This document shows, in pieces, positions 53,255-63,478 of a DNA stretch of 64,000 nucleotides (within the stretch, counting starts at the first letter, position 1; the number at the start of each line of letters is the position of its first letter). This stretch comes from Thiospirochaeta perfilievii. GTDB lineage: Bacteria; Spirochaetota; Spirochaetia; DSM-2461. The stretch is from contig NZ_CP035807.1 in the NCBI RefSeq assembly GCF_008329945.1, positions 1 through 64,000 on the forward strand, written 5' to 3'. The notes under the pieces were generated by a model. It made no database searches, was not told where the DNA came from, and saw only the letters and a list, made by a program, of their open reading frames with translations. Made by a program: the position numbers and the translations under genes.

Positions 53255-54895
53255 TTATATAGATAAAAGTTTATGAGATCCGTCGGAGTAAGCTTCATCC
53301 CTCATTTTAGAAGCAATATCACTATTAAGGTAGTCTTCAAAAGAACTCTTTCTATCAATTATACCCTTTGGAGTAAACTCTATAATTCTATTGGCTATGG
53401 ACTCTATAAACTGATGGTCATGGGAGTTAAACATTAAGACACCTTTGAACTCAATTAAACCATTATTTAATGAAGTAATAGACTCAAGATCAAGATGGGC
53501 TGTAGGTTCATCCATAATTAAAACATTAGACTCTTCTAACATTATTTTAGATAACATACATCTAACTTTTTCACCACCTGATAAAACAGATACTTTCTTT
53601 AAAGACTCATCCCCAGAGAATAACATTCTACCTAAGAATCCCCTAATAAATGCATCATCTGGTTCCTTAGAAAACTGTCTTAACCAATCAGTCATATTTA
53701 TATCTTTATCAAAATACGATGTATTATCCTTTGGGAAATAGGATTGGGAAGTTGTCACCCCCCATCTAAACTCTCCAGAGTCAGGTTCTAACTCACCTGA
53801 TAAAATTTGAAATAAAACAGTTTTCGCCTGGTTATTAGGACCAACAAAGGCAATTTTATCATCCCCTCCTACTTGGAAGGATAGATCTTCAAATATAAGT
53901 TCTCCATCAATAGTTTTTGTTAGTTTATCTACTTCTAATATAACCTTCCCCGCATCCCTTAATGGTTTAAATGCTACATAAGGAAATTTTCTTGAAGATG
54001 CTTTTAAATCATCAATGTTTAACTTTTCAAGCTGCTTTTTTCTACTTGTAGCTTGTTTAGCTTTAGAGGCGTTACTACTAAACCTGGCAATAAAAGTTTT
54101 TAACTCTGCAGCCTTATCCTCAGCCTTTTTCTTTTGATCTTTTAATTGCTTAGAAATTATCTGGCTTGTTTGGTACCAAAAATCATAATTTCCTACAAAG
54201 ATCTGAATTTTTCCATAATCAATATCTGCAATATGAGTACAAACTTGATTTAAGAAGTGCCTATCATGGGATACAACAATAACAGTATTATTAAAACGAT
54301 ATAAAAAGTCCTCTAACCATTTAATAGACTCTATGTCTAAATGGTTTGTGGGCTCATCTAATAAAAGTATATCAGGATTACCAAAAAGAGCTTGGGCAAG
54401 TAAAACCCTAACTTTAATAGTATCATCCATATCTTTCATTTTAATATCGTACATATCATTTGTAACACCAAGACCAGATAAAAGAATTCCAGCCTCACTC
54501 TCGGCTTCCCAACCATTTAACTCGGCAAACTCACCTTCTAGTTCACTTGCTTTTATTCCATCTTCATCGCTAAAATCCTCTTTAGCGTATATTGCGTCTT
54601 TTTCAGACATAACCTGGTAAAGTCTCTCATGACCCATAATAACAGTGTTTAATACTGTAAATTCATCATAAGCAAAATGATCTTGAGCTAAAACAGCCAT
54701 TCTTTCACCTGGAGTTATGTTTATCTCTCCAGAATCATGCTCAAGTTCACCTGATAAAACTTTAAGAAATGTTGATTTACCGGCACCATTTGCACCAATT
54801 AAACCATAACAATTACCAGGAGTGAATTTTATATTAACATCCTTAAAAAGTGATCTTTTTCCAAATGCAAGGGACACGTTACTACAACTAATCAA
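53255..54895 (-). CDS. ABC-F family ATPase (YbiT/YkpA-like)
   Basis: Ribosome-associated ATPase of 546 residues with two nucleotide-binding domains and no membrane part. First domain: Walker A GANGAGKST, Walker B ILLLDEPTNHLD. Second domain: signature LSGGEKVRC, Walker B VLIMDEPTAHLD. Two canonical motifs are altered: the first signature LSGG is MDDT (DMDDTIKVRVLLAQAL), and the second Walker A is GPNNQAKT, without the GxGK glycine. The linker between them is helical and Lys-rich, as in ABC-F proteins that act at the ribosomal E site. Monocistronic. Confidence 0.88.
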   Translation of the reverse strand: MISCSNVSLAFGKRSLFKDVNIKFTPGNCYGLIGANGAGKSTFLKVLSGELEHDSGEINITPGERMAVLAQDHFAYDEFTVLNTVIMGHERLYQVMSEKDAIYAKEDFSDEDGIKASELEGEFAELNGWEAESEAGILLSGLGVTNDMYDIKMKDMDDTIKVRVLLAQALFGNPDILLLDEPTNHLDIESIKWLEDFLYRFNNTVIVVSHDRHFLNQVCTHIADIDYGKIQIFVGNYDFWYQTSQIISKQLKDQKKKAEDKAAELKTFIARFSSNASKAKQATSRKKQLEKLNIDDLKASSRKFPYVAFKPLRDAGKVILEVDKLTKTIDGELIFEDLSFQVGGDDKIAFVGPNNQAKTVLFQILSGELEPDSGEFRWGVTTSQSYFPKDNTSYFDKDINMTDWLRQFSKEPDDAFIRGFLGRMLFSGDESLKKVSVLSGGEKVRCMLSKIMLEESNVLIMDEPTAHLDLESITSLNNGLIEFKGVLMFNSHDHQFIESIANRIIEFTPKGIIDRKSSFEDYLNSDIASKMRDEAYSDGSHKLLSI

Positions 54896-55005
54896 AACTA
54901 ACTCCTAATTTAATACTTAATATTTTAAGAATAATATCAAAAAAAAGAATCTCTTTCTATGCTGTTATAGGTTTAAAACAATTTTTTATGTTATTATCTA
55001 TATTG

Positions 55006-55034
55006 TTGACAACCAAATACTTTCGTGGTAATTT
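55006..55034 (+). promoter_or_regulatory. Promoter of the SurA/PpiD-like gene
   Basis: TTGACA (55006-55011), 17-bp spacer, TAATTT (55029-55034). AAGGA precedes the ATG at 55070. Confidence 0.65.
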
Positions 55035-55069
55035 TTTGTACTGAAACAATAATATAAGGATTATTTTTA

Positions 55070-56527
55070 ATGGCTTCAAAAACTGATAATTTTAAAAAGA
55101 AAAATAACAATAGAAACATAGGTGCTCTTATTGGATCTATAGTTATTCTACTTATTGTAGTAGTAAGTTTTGTACTTTCTCCTGCGTTAAGTAAATTAGG
55201 ACAATCTCAAACATCTGATATTGTTTTAGGTTCTTATGGAAACGAAAAAATAACATTTAGTTTTCTAAAAGAAACCCCATTTAGACAAGAACTTGCATCT
55301 TTAAGTAACAATAGTACTGATACAATGGATCCTCGATTAGCTCAAGTTGCGTATAAACGTGCTGTAACTAAAGCTGCTGCTATCGAAGAGTTTAATAGCA
55401 ATGGTTATTTAATCACAAAAGAACAACTTGACAATGCAGTATTAAACTCTGGTTATTACAATGTTAATGGTTCATTTAGTCCTTCTGTATTTAAAAATAC
55501 AACTGAGGCAAAAAAACAGGAACTTAGAGTTAACATTAAAAGAGAGATGCAGGTTGAGAGTTGGATGTACCACACTATTATCCAACAGAAAAGAAGTAGT
55601 AAGTACTTAGAGTTTATCTCATCAATGAGTAACAAAAAAAGAAACTTTGACTATATTACTTATGACTACTCTGATTATCCAGATGAGTTAGTATTAGATT
55701 ATGCTAGTTCAAATCCTAAGAAGTTTACAGAACTATCTCTTTCTAGAATTACAGTAAAAGATATGAAAACAGCTGATGAAGTTATTAATAAACTAAAAAA
55801 TAACGAAAACACTTTTGGTGAATTAGCAATGTCATACTCAACTGACAATTTTAAAACAAGCAATGGTGAGATGAGCTCAACTACATATGAGTATGAACTA
55901 GAATCAATTTTCGGAATTACAAATAGTGATGATCTTTTAAACAGCAAGGTTGGAGATTTACCAGTTGTTGTTGAAAAAGATGGAAGTGTAATTTTATTAA
56001 CACTTAATAGTGAGATTGTTAAACCTGACTTCAAAGATCTTACAAATATTAGATCTTATATGCTCTCATTTGAGAGAGGTATTATTGAAGATTACTTTTA
56101 TGATAAAATTAATTCTAATACAAGTAATGAGTTAGCTGCTTTAGGTAAAGAGATTAAGTCTACAGGTCTGTTCTCAATTAACTTTGGTGGTGAGCAGTTA
56201 TTGTCAACTTCAATTGATAGAGTAAGTCAAAACTCTATATTCTCTAGGGCTGTAAATAATGATAACTTTTTTACGACACTTTTTAGTTTAGAAAACGATA
56301 CACTATCAGAACCTATTGTATTAGGTGATACTATTTCAGTATTTAAACTAAAAGAAGAGTTAGTTGATGATACAAATACACAGGAATTTATTCTATCATC
56401 TTTGGATAGAGCTCTATTAAATTACAAAAGCCAAGTTAGTGAGGATTTAATATTAAAATCTGATAAGTATGTAGATAACTTTTATACTGGATACTTTGAA
56501 ATTCTAAAAATAAATCAAGGAATCTAA
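55070..56527 (+). CDS. Membrane-anchored SurA/PpiD-like peptidyl-prolyl isomerase
   Basis: Envelope folding factor of 485 residues. A basic cytoplasmic start (about 1-16) and one transmembrane helix (17-40) resemble PpiD. Then a SurA_N-like helical part (about 60-195) and a parvulin-like region (LSLSRITVKDMKTADEVINKL, NTFGELAMSYSTDNFKTSNGE, VGDLPVVVEKDGSVILLTL; each shorter here) around 205-320. Active-site residues look weak, so it may be mainly a chaperone. Divergent from abc-F; the next gene starts a few nt after its stop. Confidence 0.75.
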   Translation: MASKTDNFKKKNNNRNIGALIGSIVILLIVVVSFVLSPALSKLGQSQTSDIVLGSYGNEKITFSFLKETPFRQELASLSNNSTDTMDPRLAQVAYKRAVTKAAAIEEFNSNGYLITKEQLDNAVLNSGYYNVNGSFSPSVFKNTTEAKKQELRVNIKREMQVESWMYHTIIQQKRSSKYLEFISSMSNKKRNFDYITYDYSDYPDELVLDYASSNPKKFTELSLSRITVKDMKTADEVINKLKNNENTFGELAMSYSTDNFKTSNGEMSSTTYEYELESIFGITNSDDLLNSKVGDLPVVVEKDGSVILLTLNSEIVKPDFKDLTNIRSYMLSFERGIIEDYFYDKINSNTSNELAALGKEIKSTGLFSINFGGEQLLSTSIDRVSQNSIFSRAVNNDNFFTTLFSLENDTLSEPIVLGDTISVFKLKEELVDDTNTQEFILSSLDRALLNYKSQVSEDLILKSDKYVDNFYTGYFEILKINQGI

Positions 56528-56532
56528 TCTTG

Positions 56533-58089
56533 ATGGATGAAAAACCCTTACTTATTGAAACAGGTAAGGGTTTATCCTTAAAATATAAAAATAAGTTTTT
56601 ATACTCTAAATTTGATCCTACAAAACAACCTAGACTAATAATTGAATCATTAGAATTAGATGATAAATGCATATATTTAATGCCTTCTCCCCTACTTTTT
56701 TATGGTTACGATCTATTAAAAAATAAATTACCAGAGAGTTCAATTATAGTAAATATCGAGGTTGATCCAAATCTATTAAATTTAACAAATCGACCGGAAG
56801 AAATACATCCTATATCAAATGGCTTTGATTTTTTAAATATAATTAGTAAAATAGACTTATCTAAATTTAAAAGATGTAAATTAGTTACATTAAATGGTGG
56901 ATATACCCTTTATAAAACAGCTTATGATAGGTTTTTTAATATTCTTATAAATCAGCAACATAACTACTGGAAAAATAGATATACGCTAACTCAGATGGGA
57001 CAGTTATGGATAAAAAACTGTTTGAAAAATTTAAAAGATATTGAAAAAGCACAACCTTTCTCTAATTTAAAAACAGATAAGCCTGTAGTTGTAATTGGAG
57101 CTGGTGAGTCTACTGAACAGACACTTTCACTGCTAAAAGATATTAGAGAAAAGATATTTCTACTCTGTGTAGATACTGCACTTCAGATTCTTCTTGAAGT
57201 TAATATTACTCCAGATGCGGTTGTAGCGTTAGAGGGGCAATTTTTCAATCTTCCAGATTTTTATGGTGCTAAGGATAAAAAAATTGATATTATTTATGAT
57301 CTTTCAAGCTACCCAGCAGTTTTAAGGAATTTAAGTGGGAATCGATATATAACAATAACAAATTTTTCAAACTCATTATTATTAGAGAAAATAAAGAAGT
57401 TAAACCCAGATCAGGACTTTATACCTCCCCTAGGATCTGTTGGAATAACAGCAATCTATATTGCTATGCAGATAACAGAAAACTCAATTTTTTTAAGTGG
57501 TTTAGATTTTTCATATAAGTTAGGAAAAACCCATAGTAAAGGAACTCCCTACCATCTATCAACACTGATAAAAATGAATAAAATTAACTCTGGCTATAAT
57601 TTTGGCAGCTGCCTAAAAAGAGGAACTTTTGCAAAAAAAAATAAATCACATAACGACGAAACTACGGACCCAATTTTATATGAGTATTCTAAGCATGCAG
57701 AAGAGTTATTACTAGGCTCAAATAGAGTATATGATTTAACAACAACAGGTATGACTTTAGGAGTACAACATGCAGACAAGGCAATTGTTTATAATGAAAT
57801 AAATAAGAAAAAAGCCCCTTTAATTAACAACTATAACTCTAATATAAAGCAGTTAAATTATGGGGATTTATACAGGGATGAAGTGAATAAAATCCTATTT
57901 GCATTTAAGAAATTAAAAAGTTATCTTAATGGCTCAACAAGCATTGAAAAGGCAATTGAAAGCTTAACTGATATAAGCTACCTATTTGAGCACTATCCTG
58001 AAACTGAGCCTATTAAAATTATTACAGAGGTAAGTATAAAAAGATTATACTTCACTATATCTAGATATATTCGTTCCCTAGGAATTTAA
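56533..58089 (+). CDS. DUF115/6-hydroxymethylpterin-kinase-like (Maf-type) protein
   Basis: Product of about 518 residues. The central DUF115 domain has PVVVIGAGESTEQTL and NITPDAVVALEGQFF, and later PPLGSVGITAIYIAM and FLSGLDFSYKLGKTHSKG. Family members include archaeal MptE and the motility-associated factors (Maf) that put pseudaminic or legionaminic acid on flagellins, so a role in flagellar or surface glycosylation is possible; the activity is not proven by sequence. A TTG at 56530 is an alternative start. AAGGA is at 56516-56520. Likely co-transcribed with the SurA-like gene; it overlaps the convergent [2Fe-2S] gene at its 3' end. Confidence 0.75.
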   Translation: MDEKPLLIETGKGLSLKYKNKFLYSKFDPTKQPRLIIESLELDDKCIYLMPSPLLFYGYDLLKNKLPESSIIVNIEVDPNLLNLTNRPEEIHPISNGFDFLNIISKIDLSKFKRCKLVTLNGGYTLYKTAYDRFFNILINQQHNYWKNRYTLTQMGQLWIKNCLKNLKDIEKAQPFSNLKTDKPVVVIGAGESTEQTLSLLKDIREKIFLLCVDTALQILLEVNITPDAVVALEGQFFNLPDFYGAKDKKIDIIYDLSSYPAVLRNLSGNRYITITNFSNSLLLEKIKKLNPDQDFIPPLGSVGITAIYIAMQITENSIFLSGLDFSYKLGKTHSKGTPYHLSTLIKMNKINSGYNFGSCLKRGTFAKKNKSHNDETTDPILYEYSKHAEELLLGSNRVYDLTTTGMTLGVQHADKAIVYNEINKKKAPLINNYNSNIKQLNYGDLYRDEVNKILFAFKKLKSYLNGSTSIEKAIESLTDISYLFEHYPETEPIKIITEVSIKRLYFTISRYIRSLGI

Positions 58090-58353
58090 TAGATCTGATA
58101 ATATAACACCTAAATCCTCTGCGGTCTGCATTACAAGAACTTCTCCATTAACAACAACCTTTGGAGCACTATTACACTTACCCATACATGGGACTGTTTC
58201 GACTCTAAATCGCTTATCTGGGGTTGTCTCCCCAGGTCCTACTCCAAGAATTGTAGTTACCATTAATAATATATCATCTGAGTTTTTTGAAGAACATGTC
58301 TCACCAACACATATTCCAATAACGTTTGTTTCTTTATATTTTTCTTTATCCAT
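58078..58353 (-). CDS. Thioredoxin-like [2Fe-2S] protein (NuoE-like)
   Basis: Third protein of this type in the window, 91 residues from the ATG at 58353. Cys pattern ICVGETC and CMGKC with VVVNGEVLVMQTAEDLG. An in-frame ATG at 58425 would add 24 hydrophobic residues that do not belong to the fold, so I prefer 58353. A 12-bp palindrome TATAGCGCTATA lies at 58379-58390, just upstream. The gene overlaps the convergent DUF115 gene by 12 bp. A partner NADH-binding subunit is not in the window. Confidence 0.8.
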   Translation of the reverse strand: MDKEKYKETNVIGICVGETCSSKNSDDILLMVTTILGVGPGETTPDKRFRVETVPCMGKCNSAPKVVVNGEVLVMQTAEDLGVILSDLLNS

Positions 58354-58436
58354 ATTAATAATATAATAGATGTTTTGATATAGCGCTATAATTATAATTT
58401 TAAAGTTATCCTTTAAGATACACAATAATATTACTC

Positions 58437-59951
58437 CTAGTTAAAATAATAATCCTCATCCCCATATCTCCTGTATGTAAAACCTTCTAAAATATGTTTT
58501 TCACAAATATTAGCAGAACCATCGAGATCAGCTATTGTCCTTGCAATTTTAAGTACTGAGTGGCACCCTCTAGATGATAGAGATAGTTTGTTAGCCCCAG
58601 AAATAAAAGCCTCCTTTGTACTATCTTTTAATAAACAGTAGTTATCTACATCTCCCGGAGTAATTCTTGCATTACAACTATACTCCTTATCCCTAAATCT
58701 CTCTCTTTGAATATTTACAGCCCTCTCTACATTCTCTCTAATCTCATTAGAGTCTCTTCCCTTTACACCTAACATTTCCTTTGTAGAGATGGCATTAACA
58801 GGTATTCTAATATCTATTCTATCCATAATCGCCCCTCCCATCTTTTTCCAATACCTTCTTATCTCTTTCTCAGAGCACATACAAATTCCATCCTCTTTCC
58901 CAAGATTAGCACAGGGGCAGGGATTGGAGGTTGCTATTAGTCTGAAATTTGCAGGAAACCATGTGGATAGGGAAGCTCTATTTAAACTTATTTTCTGCTC
59001 TTCTAATGGTTCTCTAAGGCTCTGGATAATTGTAGTTTTATATTCTGCTATTTCATCTAAAAATAGATATCCGTTATGAGCTAATGAAATCTCCCCTGGT
59101 CTATTAAGTTTTCCACCCCCCACCATTCCTTCTAAGGAAGCTCCATGGTGAGGTCTCCTTATTGGAGGGGTATCAATAATTGCATACTCTGTTTTAAGCT
59201 TACCTGCTAAAGACCATATTCTTGTTGTTTCTAAGGCTTCATTTTTTGTCAAAACTGGAAGTATTGATGGTATTCTAGATACAGCTAGAGACTTCCCTAC
59301 TCCTGGAGGTCCAAATAAAAGAAGATTGTGACCTCCTGAGACTGCTATTTCTATCCCTCTTTTTACACTCTCTTGTCCCATAATGTCAGCAAAATCAAGA
59401 TTATCAATGATTTCTTTTTTTTTAATAATAGTATCTTTAAAATAATCTAATTTACCTAATATAACATTGTATGCATCAATTAAGCTTTCTACAGGGTAGA
59501 TCTCTCCCTTACCAAGGAGTATAGCCTCTTTTAAGTTATCCTTTGGAATTATAAATTTACGAATACCAAAATCAAATGCCTTAGTAATTCCAGATAAAAC
59601 ACCATTAACCTTCCGAACTCTACCATCTAGAGTTAACTCTCCTAATATCAAATAATCATTTGTATTATTTTTATCCAACTCTAGACTAATTACTCTACAA
59701 GCAAAGGGTAGATCAAAACACGCCCCCTCCTTTCTCTCCCCAGCTGGGGCCATGTTTATAATTACCCTCCCTTTTGGAAAATCAAAACCACTATTTAATA
59801 TAGCTGAGCGAAATCTAACCTTAGACTCTTTAACAGCTCCACCAGGAAGGCCTACAATATCAATACCAGGAAGAGATCTGGTAAAAATATTAATCTCAAT
59901 TTGTACTAATTCCCCATCATAACCTGAGGAGGAGTAACTAAATATTTTCAT
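58437..59951 (-). CDS. comM: ComM/YifB-type AAA+ ATPase (Mg-chelatase-like)
   Basis: AAA+ helicase of 504 residues, the usual length; ComM drives branch migration during natural transformation. N-terminal Lon-like fold (IEINIFTRSLPGIDIVGLPG, here in pieces), Walker A GPPGVGKSLAV, Walker B LFLDEIAEY, a Cys cluster SNPCPCANLG...CMC between them and the arginine finger, and the C-terminal Mg-chelatase lid (RGCHSVLKIARTIADL). GGGGAGG precedes the ATG. No other competence gene is nearby. Confidence 0.93.
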   Translation of the reverse strand: MKIFSYSSSGYDGELVQIEINIFTRSLPGIDIVGLPGGAVKESKVRFRSAILNSGFDFPKGRVIINMAPAGERKEGACFDLPFACRVISLELDKNNTNDYLILGELTLDGRVRKVNGVLSGITKAFDFGIRKFIIPKDNLKEAILLGKGEIYPVESLIDAYNVILGKLDYFKDTIIKKKEIIDNLDFADIMGQESVKRGIEIAVSGGHNLLLFGPPGVGKSLAVSRIPSILPVLTKNEALETTRIWSLAGKLKTEYAIIDTPPIRRPHHGASLEGMVGGGKLNRPGEISLAHNGYLFLDEIAEYKTTIIQSLREPLEEQKISLNRASLSTWFPANFRLIATSNPCPCANLGKEDGICMCSEKEIRRYWKKMGGAIMDRIDIRIPVNAISTKEMLGVKGRDSNEIRENVERAVNIQRERFRDKEYSCNARITPGDVDNYCLLKDSTKEAFISGANKLSLSSRGCHSVLKIARTIADLDGSANICEKHILEGFTYRRYGDEDYYFN

Positions 59952-60037
59952 AACTACCTCCCCTTATCCATAATATATTTTTTTATATTGATTCACTTTT
60001 ACTTCAATAATTTATATAATTAGTTAAGGAGTTTTTA

Positions 60038-60886
60038 TTGTTCTATAAAGTCATTACTCATAATGGGAAAGCGCATATAGATGAGTTACTAGGAATATCT
60101 CTACTATCTATTCATTTAAATGAGTTACCAACAGATATAATAAGGATTCATCCTGATGAGGCCTCTTTAATGTTAAAGAAGGAGACTATAGAGGAAGATA
60201 TCTATTTTATTGATTGTGGATTAGACTATAACGCTGAAAAGAGAATTTTTGATCATCATCAATCCAAAGATTTGATGTGTTCAGCAGCTCTTATTTTTAA
60301 CGAATTTTTCCCACACCTTAAGGATAGTAAACTTTCAAAATATATAAATTTAGTCTCCCTTGTAGATACTAAGGGACCAAATGCGTTAGATGACTACAAA
60401 TTCAAAAGTGATACTGTTGATTATTTCAGCTTTCCCCAGGGTGTTATGCTACGTGAATTTGAGAATAATCCACTGCTAATTACCAAAATATTCTCAGATG
60501 GATTATTATCTATGATCGAGTTTGAAAATAAAAAAAGATTAGCATTGGAGTGGATTAATTCAGAAGGAAGTATCAAATTTTCTAATATAAATGGTATAAA
60601 TATCTTAGAATACTTAAAAGTTCCACCCTACGAATTATCAAGTGCTGTTAAGTCTGCTGACGCTGATATTGTTGATGAAAAAAATATACATGTAATATAT
60701 AGTTTTGATAAGGATAATCCTGAAGTAAGAACACTTTTTAGAACATTAAAAGCTGATTCTATTCTTGATTTTACAAAATCTATGGTTGATTACTCTCTGT
60801 TTTGCCATAGAGGTGGTTTTTTATTAAAGTTTATACCTAAAGATAATAATGAATGGAAAAATATAATTAGGGAGTCAATATTATGA
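60038..60886 (+). CDS. MYG1/UPF0160-family DHH-like phosphohydrolase
   Basis: Cytoplasmic protein of 282 residues. N-terminal THNGKAHIDELLGISLL gives the His/Asp metal pair, FIDCGLDYNAEKRIFDHHQ gives the DHH-like motif. The family includes MYG1, an RNA exonuclease in eukaryotes; bacterial function is not settled. TTG start with AAGGAG 6 nt upstream. Overlaps ridA by an ATGA. Confidence 0.83.
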   Translation: MFYKVITHNGKAHIDELLGISLLSIHLNELPTDIIRIHPDEASLMLKKETIEEDIYFIDCGLDYNAEKRIFDHHQSKDLMCSAALIFNEFFPHLKDSKLSKYINLVSLVDTKGPNALDDYKFKSDTVDYFSFPQGVMLREFENNPLLITKIFSDGLLSMIEFENKKRLALEWINSEGSIKFSNINGINILEYLKVPPYELSSAVKSADADIVDEKNIHVIYSFDKDNPEVRTLFRTLKADSILDFTKSMVDYSLFCHRGGFLLKFIPKDNNEWKNIIRESIL

Positions 60887-61260
60887 TTAATTATGTAAGT
60901 ACTAAAAATGCACCAATGGCTATAGGTCCCTACTCCCAAGGAGTAATTAATAATGGTCTATTGTATACTTCAGGTCAGATAGCAATAGACCCTAAAACCC
61001 AGAAGTTTATTAATGGATCTGTGGAAGAACAAACAGAACAGGTTATAAAAAACCTTAAAGGTATTTTAGAAGAGTGTAATACTTCCTTTGATAAGGTAAT
61101 TAAAGTGACTATCTTTCTTACCAATTTGGATAACTTTGACTTAGTTAATACTATTTATGGAGAGTACTTTAAATCAAAACCTGCTAGATCAACTGTCGAG
61201 GTAAGTGCACTTCCTAAAAATGCATTAATTGAAATAGAGTGTATAGCTACAATTAGCTAA
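60883..61260 (+). CDS. ridA: RidA-family enamine/imine deaminase
   Basis: Hydrolyses reactive 2-aminoacrylate-type enamines from pyridoxal-phosphate enzymes. 125 residues, usual length. Family marks: APMAIGPYSQGV at the N-terminus, LYTSGQIAIDP, and the substrate-binding Arg in KPARSTVEVSALPKNALIEIECIA. Its stop overlaps the convergent lipoprotein's stop by 3 bp. Confidence 0.95.
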   Translation: MINYVSTKNAPMAIGPYSQGVINNGLLYTSGQIAIDPKTQKFINGSVEEQTEQVIKNLKGILEECNTSFDKVIKVTIFLTNLDNFDLVNTIYGEYFKSKPARSTVEVSALPKNALIEIECIATIS

Positions 61261-62114
61261 GGAAGTAATTGCTTCAACGATTGTCTGATTTTTTTAGTAA
61301 CACTATCCAAAATTAATTGATTTAATCCCTCTTCAGATAATTGGCTGTCTCTACCTTTAAAGGTTACTGATTTTTTTGAATCACCATAATAGTCTTCTAA
61401 ATACAAATTTAGAGTCCAATACTTATTTATATAGTCATTTTTCAAGTTTGCTTCTTTTAATATTAATTCACCTCTAATAATTATTGATGAGTTTTCTGAA
61501 GTCCCATAACCTAATTGATGTAAAGTACTCTCAACCTCAGTTTTAAGAATACCATCAATGTCTCCTTTAAAATTAACAGTAAATATTAACTCATTGGAAA
61601 CTGCAGCAATTTTTTGATTTAACAATGATATTGACATATTGTTAATAACTTTAATATCTTCCTTCACTGCAATGTTAATAATATCCTCAACATGCCTAAT
61701 AAATGTAAGTCCTAACTTATACTCAGAATATTTATCAAGAATATTTGAAGCTCTATCTCCAGTCCTAATCTGTTTCTCAATTTCATTATTTAGATACTCT
61801 AACTTATTATCGAATATGCTTTTTAATTCGCTTTTTTTAATAGTGTATAAAAGATAATGATTATTAGATTTATCAATAAAATGCTTCTCTTTAGTGGGAG
61901 TAATATACTGGGATAAGTAGGAAGACTGCTCTTCTATTAAACTCTCTGCAGCTTCTAAGGATTCTCCATTTGAAATAAAAACTATGACTTTATTTTCAGA
62001 ATAGAATAGAGATGGGTCAGAAAACCATAGTGGAGGTTTTGAACTACTTGTATTTGTAGTTACACATGAATTTAAAATTAGTAGAATTGTTATTAACTTT
62101 ATATATTTTTTCAT
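61257..62114 (-). CDS. LPP20-like lipoprotein
   Basis: Lipoprotein of 285 residues, signal peptide ending LILNSC. Early PPLWFSDPS and GESLEAAESLIEEQ resemble LPP20-family envelope proteins (aromatic-WF-P start and Ala-rich helix). The rest is alpha/beta with no motif I can name. Third gene of an lpoB - COG3014 - this unit, overlapping its neighbour by 4 nt; such a trio suggests a surface or cell-wall complex. Confidence 0.7.
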   Translation of the reverse strand: MKKYIKLITILLILNSCVTTNTSSSKPPLWFSDPSLFYSENKVIVFISNGESLEAAESLIEEQSSYLSQYITPTKEKHFIDKSNNHYLLYTIKKSELKSIFDNKLEYLNNEIEKQIRTGDRASNILDKYSEYKLGLTFIRHVEDIINIAVKEDIKVINNMSISLLNQKIAAVSNELIFTVNFKGDIDGILKTEVESTLHQLGYGTSENSSIIIRGELILKEANLKNDYINKYWTLNLYLEDYYGDSKKSVTFKGRDSQLSEEGLNQLILDSVTKKIRQSLKQLLP

Positions 62115-63478
62115 CTCTTCCTCATTAATGTAGATTCAAATAGATTTAAACTACCTGTCTTGATATTTTGGTTATTAAAACTCTCTTCAAATATTTCAAT
62201 AAAGTTAGAGTTATAATATACAACTGAAATGTCGTGGAAACCAGGCTCTACTAATATCTCTAACCCTCTAACCTTAGAAGGTAGGTAACGGGAGCTACGT
62301 AGGTCTGAATTCTCTGTTACTTGCATAAAGATATCACCTAGTAAACCACTTAGAAGTCCAAAACCCTCACCGTAATTTTCAGTAATTGTATCCTCAGATA
62401 TTTCAGATATAACTGCCTTAGAAATTGCTCTTAAAATTGTTTTCCCAACAATAACTGGTTGTTTTACTTTAAATGTCTCAATAGCAATATTATCTATATT
62501 TTCAATTAGGTCTAAATACCCATAACTTATCCCATCAACAAAAACTTCTACATAGGATACTGGATCATATAAGCTTTCTAAACGGGGAAATTGTAGTTTA
62601 AGGGAAAGATCACTAGTAACTCCACTATGTCTTATTGAGTGAAATCCAAGATAACTACTATTACTACCTAAACTAAGATAACCACCAGAACCATAAATAG
62701 CTAGGGTATCTGCTACCTTTTCAGGAGAATAACCACTAAATGAGAGAACATTAATAATTGCCATATCACTACTCTCTGTAGGTAGAGATGGTAAATTAAA
62801 GTTATATATTGACTCTTGATAGTTAAATGCCTTTATTAAATACTCTCTCTCAATTCTCGAATCATCATCTAACCCCGTTAACCTATAGGCAATGATACCA
62901 AGATATCTAGCTAAAACATCGTTATGAAAATTAAAATCAGCTGTTGGTATATCAACATCTTCACTACTATTAAGCTCTTCTAAAACCCCTTTATACCTAT
63001 TTTCGAGGTTATCTAGTTTAAGGTTAACCTTTCTGACTTCTACAAGAGCAGACTCGAACTCTTTTAAGTGAAAATAGTTTAGTGCCTTGAAAATATTTAT
63101 ATATATATCTTCATAATCCTCACCAGAGTATGGTAGAGCGTTATCGTTTAAAACATTTGATAATATTCCCTTAGAAATACTTTTTGTAAATAGATCTTCA
63201 ATTGAGTTTTCAGCTAGAGTAAGGGAGTCATTACTTTTACGATACTCCCCTGCTAACCGATATAGAATACCCTCTTCAATATAGTATAAAACACGATCTT
63301 TCTCAGAATAAACTCTTTCTTTAGTCTGTAAAAACTCATCTAAAGCCTTCTGGTTTTCACCAATACTTAATTGATAATCAACTTCTCTATAATGGGTTTT
63401 GTTTGTATACAGAGAAGTACAGGATGAAAAAAGAAGTATCAAAAACCAAAACAGTAAAAGTTTGGCCTTCTTTACCAT
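62111..63478 (-). CDS. COG3014-family TPR-type lipoprotein
   Basis: Lipoprotein of 455 residues with lipobox LLFSSC. Helical-repeat N-terminal part (QLSIGENQKALDEFLQ, NDNALPYSGEDYEDIYINIF, LNYFHLKEFESALVEVRKVN) typical of COG3014, then a beta-rich C-terminal domain (VEVFVDGISYGYLDLIE and others). Often found with LpoB-like proteins. It overlaps both neighbours by 4-7 nt, indicating co-translation. Confidence 0.82.
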   Translation of the reverse strand: MVKKAKLLLFWFLILLFSSCTSLYTNKTHYREVDYQLSIGENQKALDEFLQTKERVYSEKDRVLYYIEEGILYRLAGEYRKSNDSLTLAENSIEDLFTKSISKGILSNVLNDNALPYSGEDYEDIYINIFKALNYFHLKEFESALVEVRKVNLKLDNLENRYKGVLEELNSSEDVDIPTADFNFHNDVLARYLGIIAYRLTGLDDDSRIEREYLIKAFNYQESIYNFNLPSLPTESSDMAIINVLSFSGYSPEKVADTLAIYGSGGYLSLGSNSSYLGFHSIRHSGVTSDLSLKLQFPRLESLYDPVSYVEVFVDGISYGYLDLIENIDNIAIETFKVKQPVIVGKTILRAISKAVISEISEDTITENYGEGFGLLSGLLGDIFMQVTENSDLRSSRYLPSKVRGLEILVEPGFHDISVVYYNSNFIEIFEESFNNQNIKTGSLNLFESTLMRKR

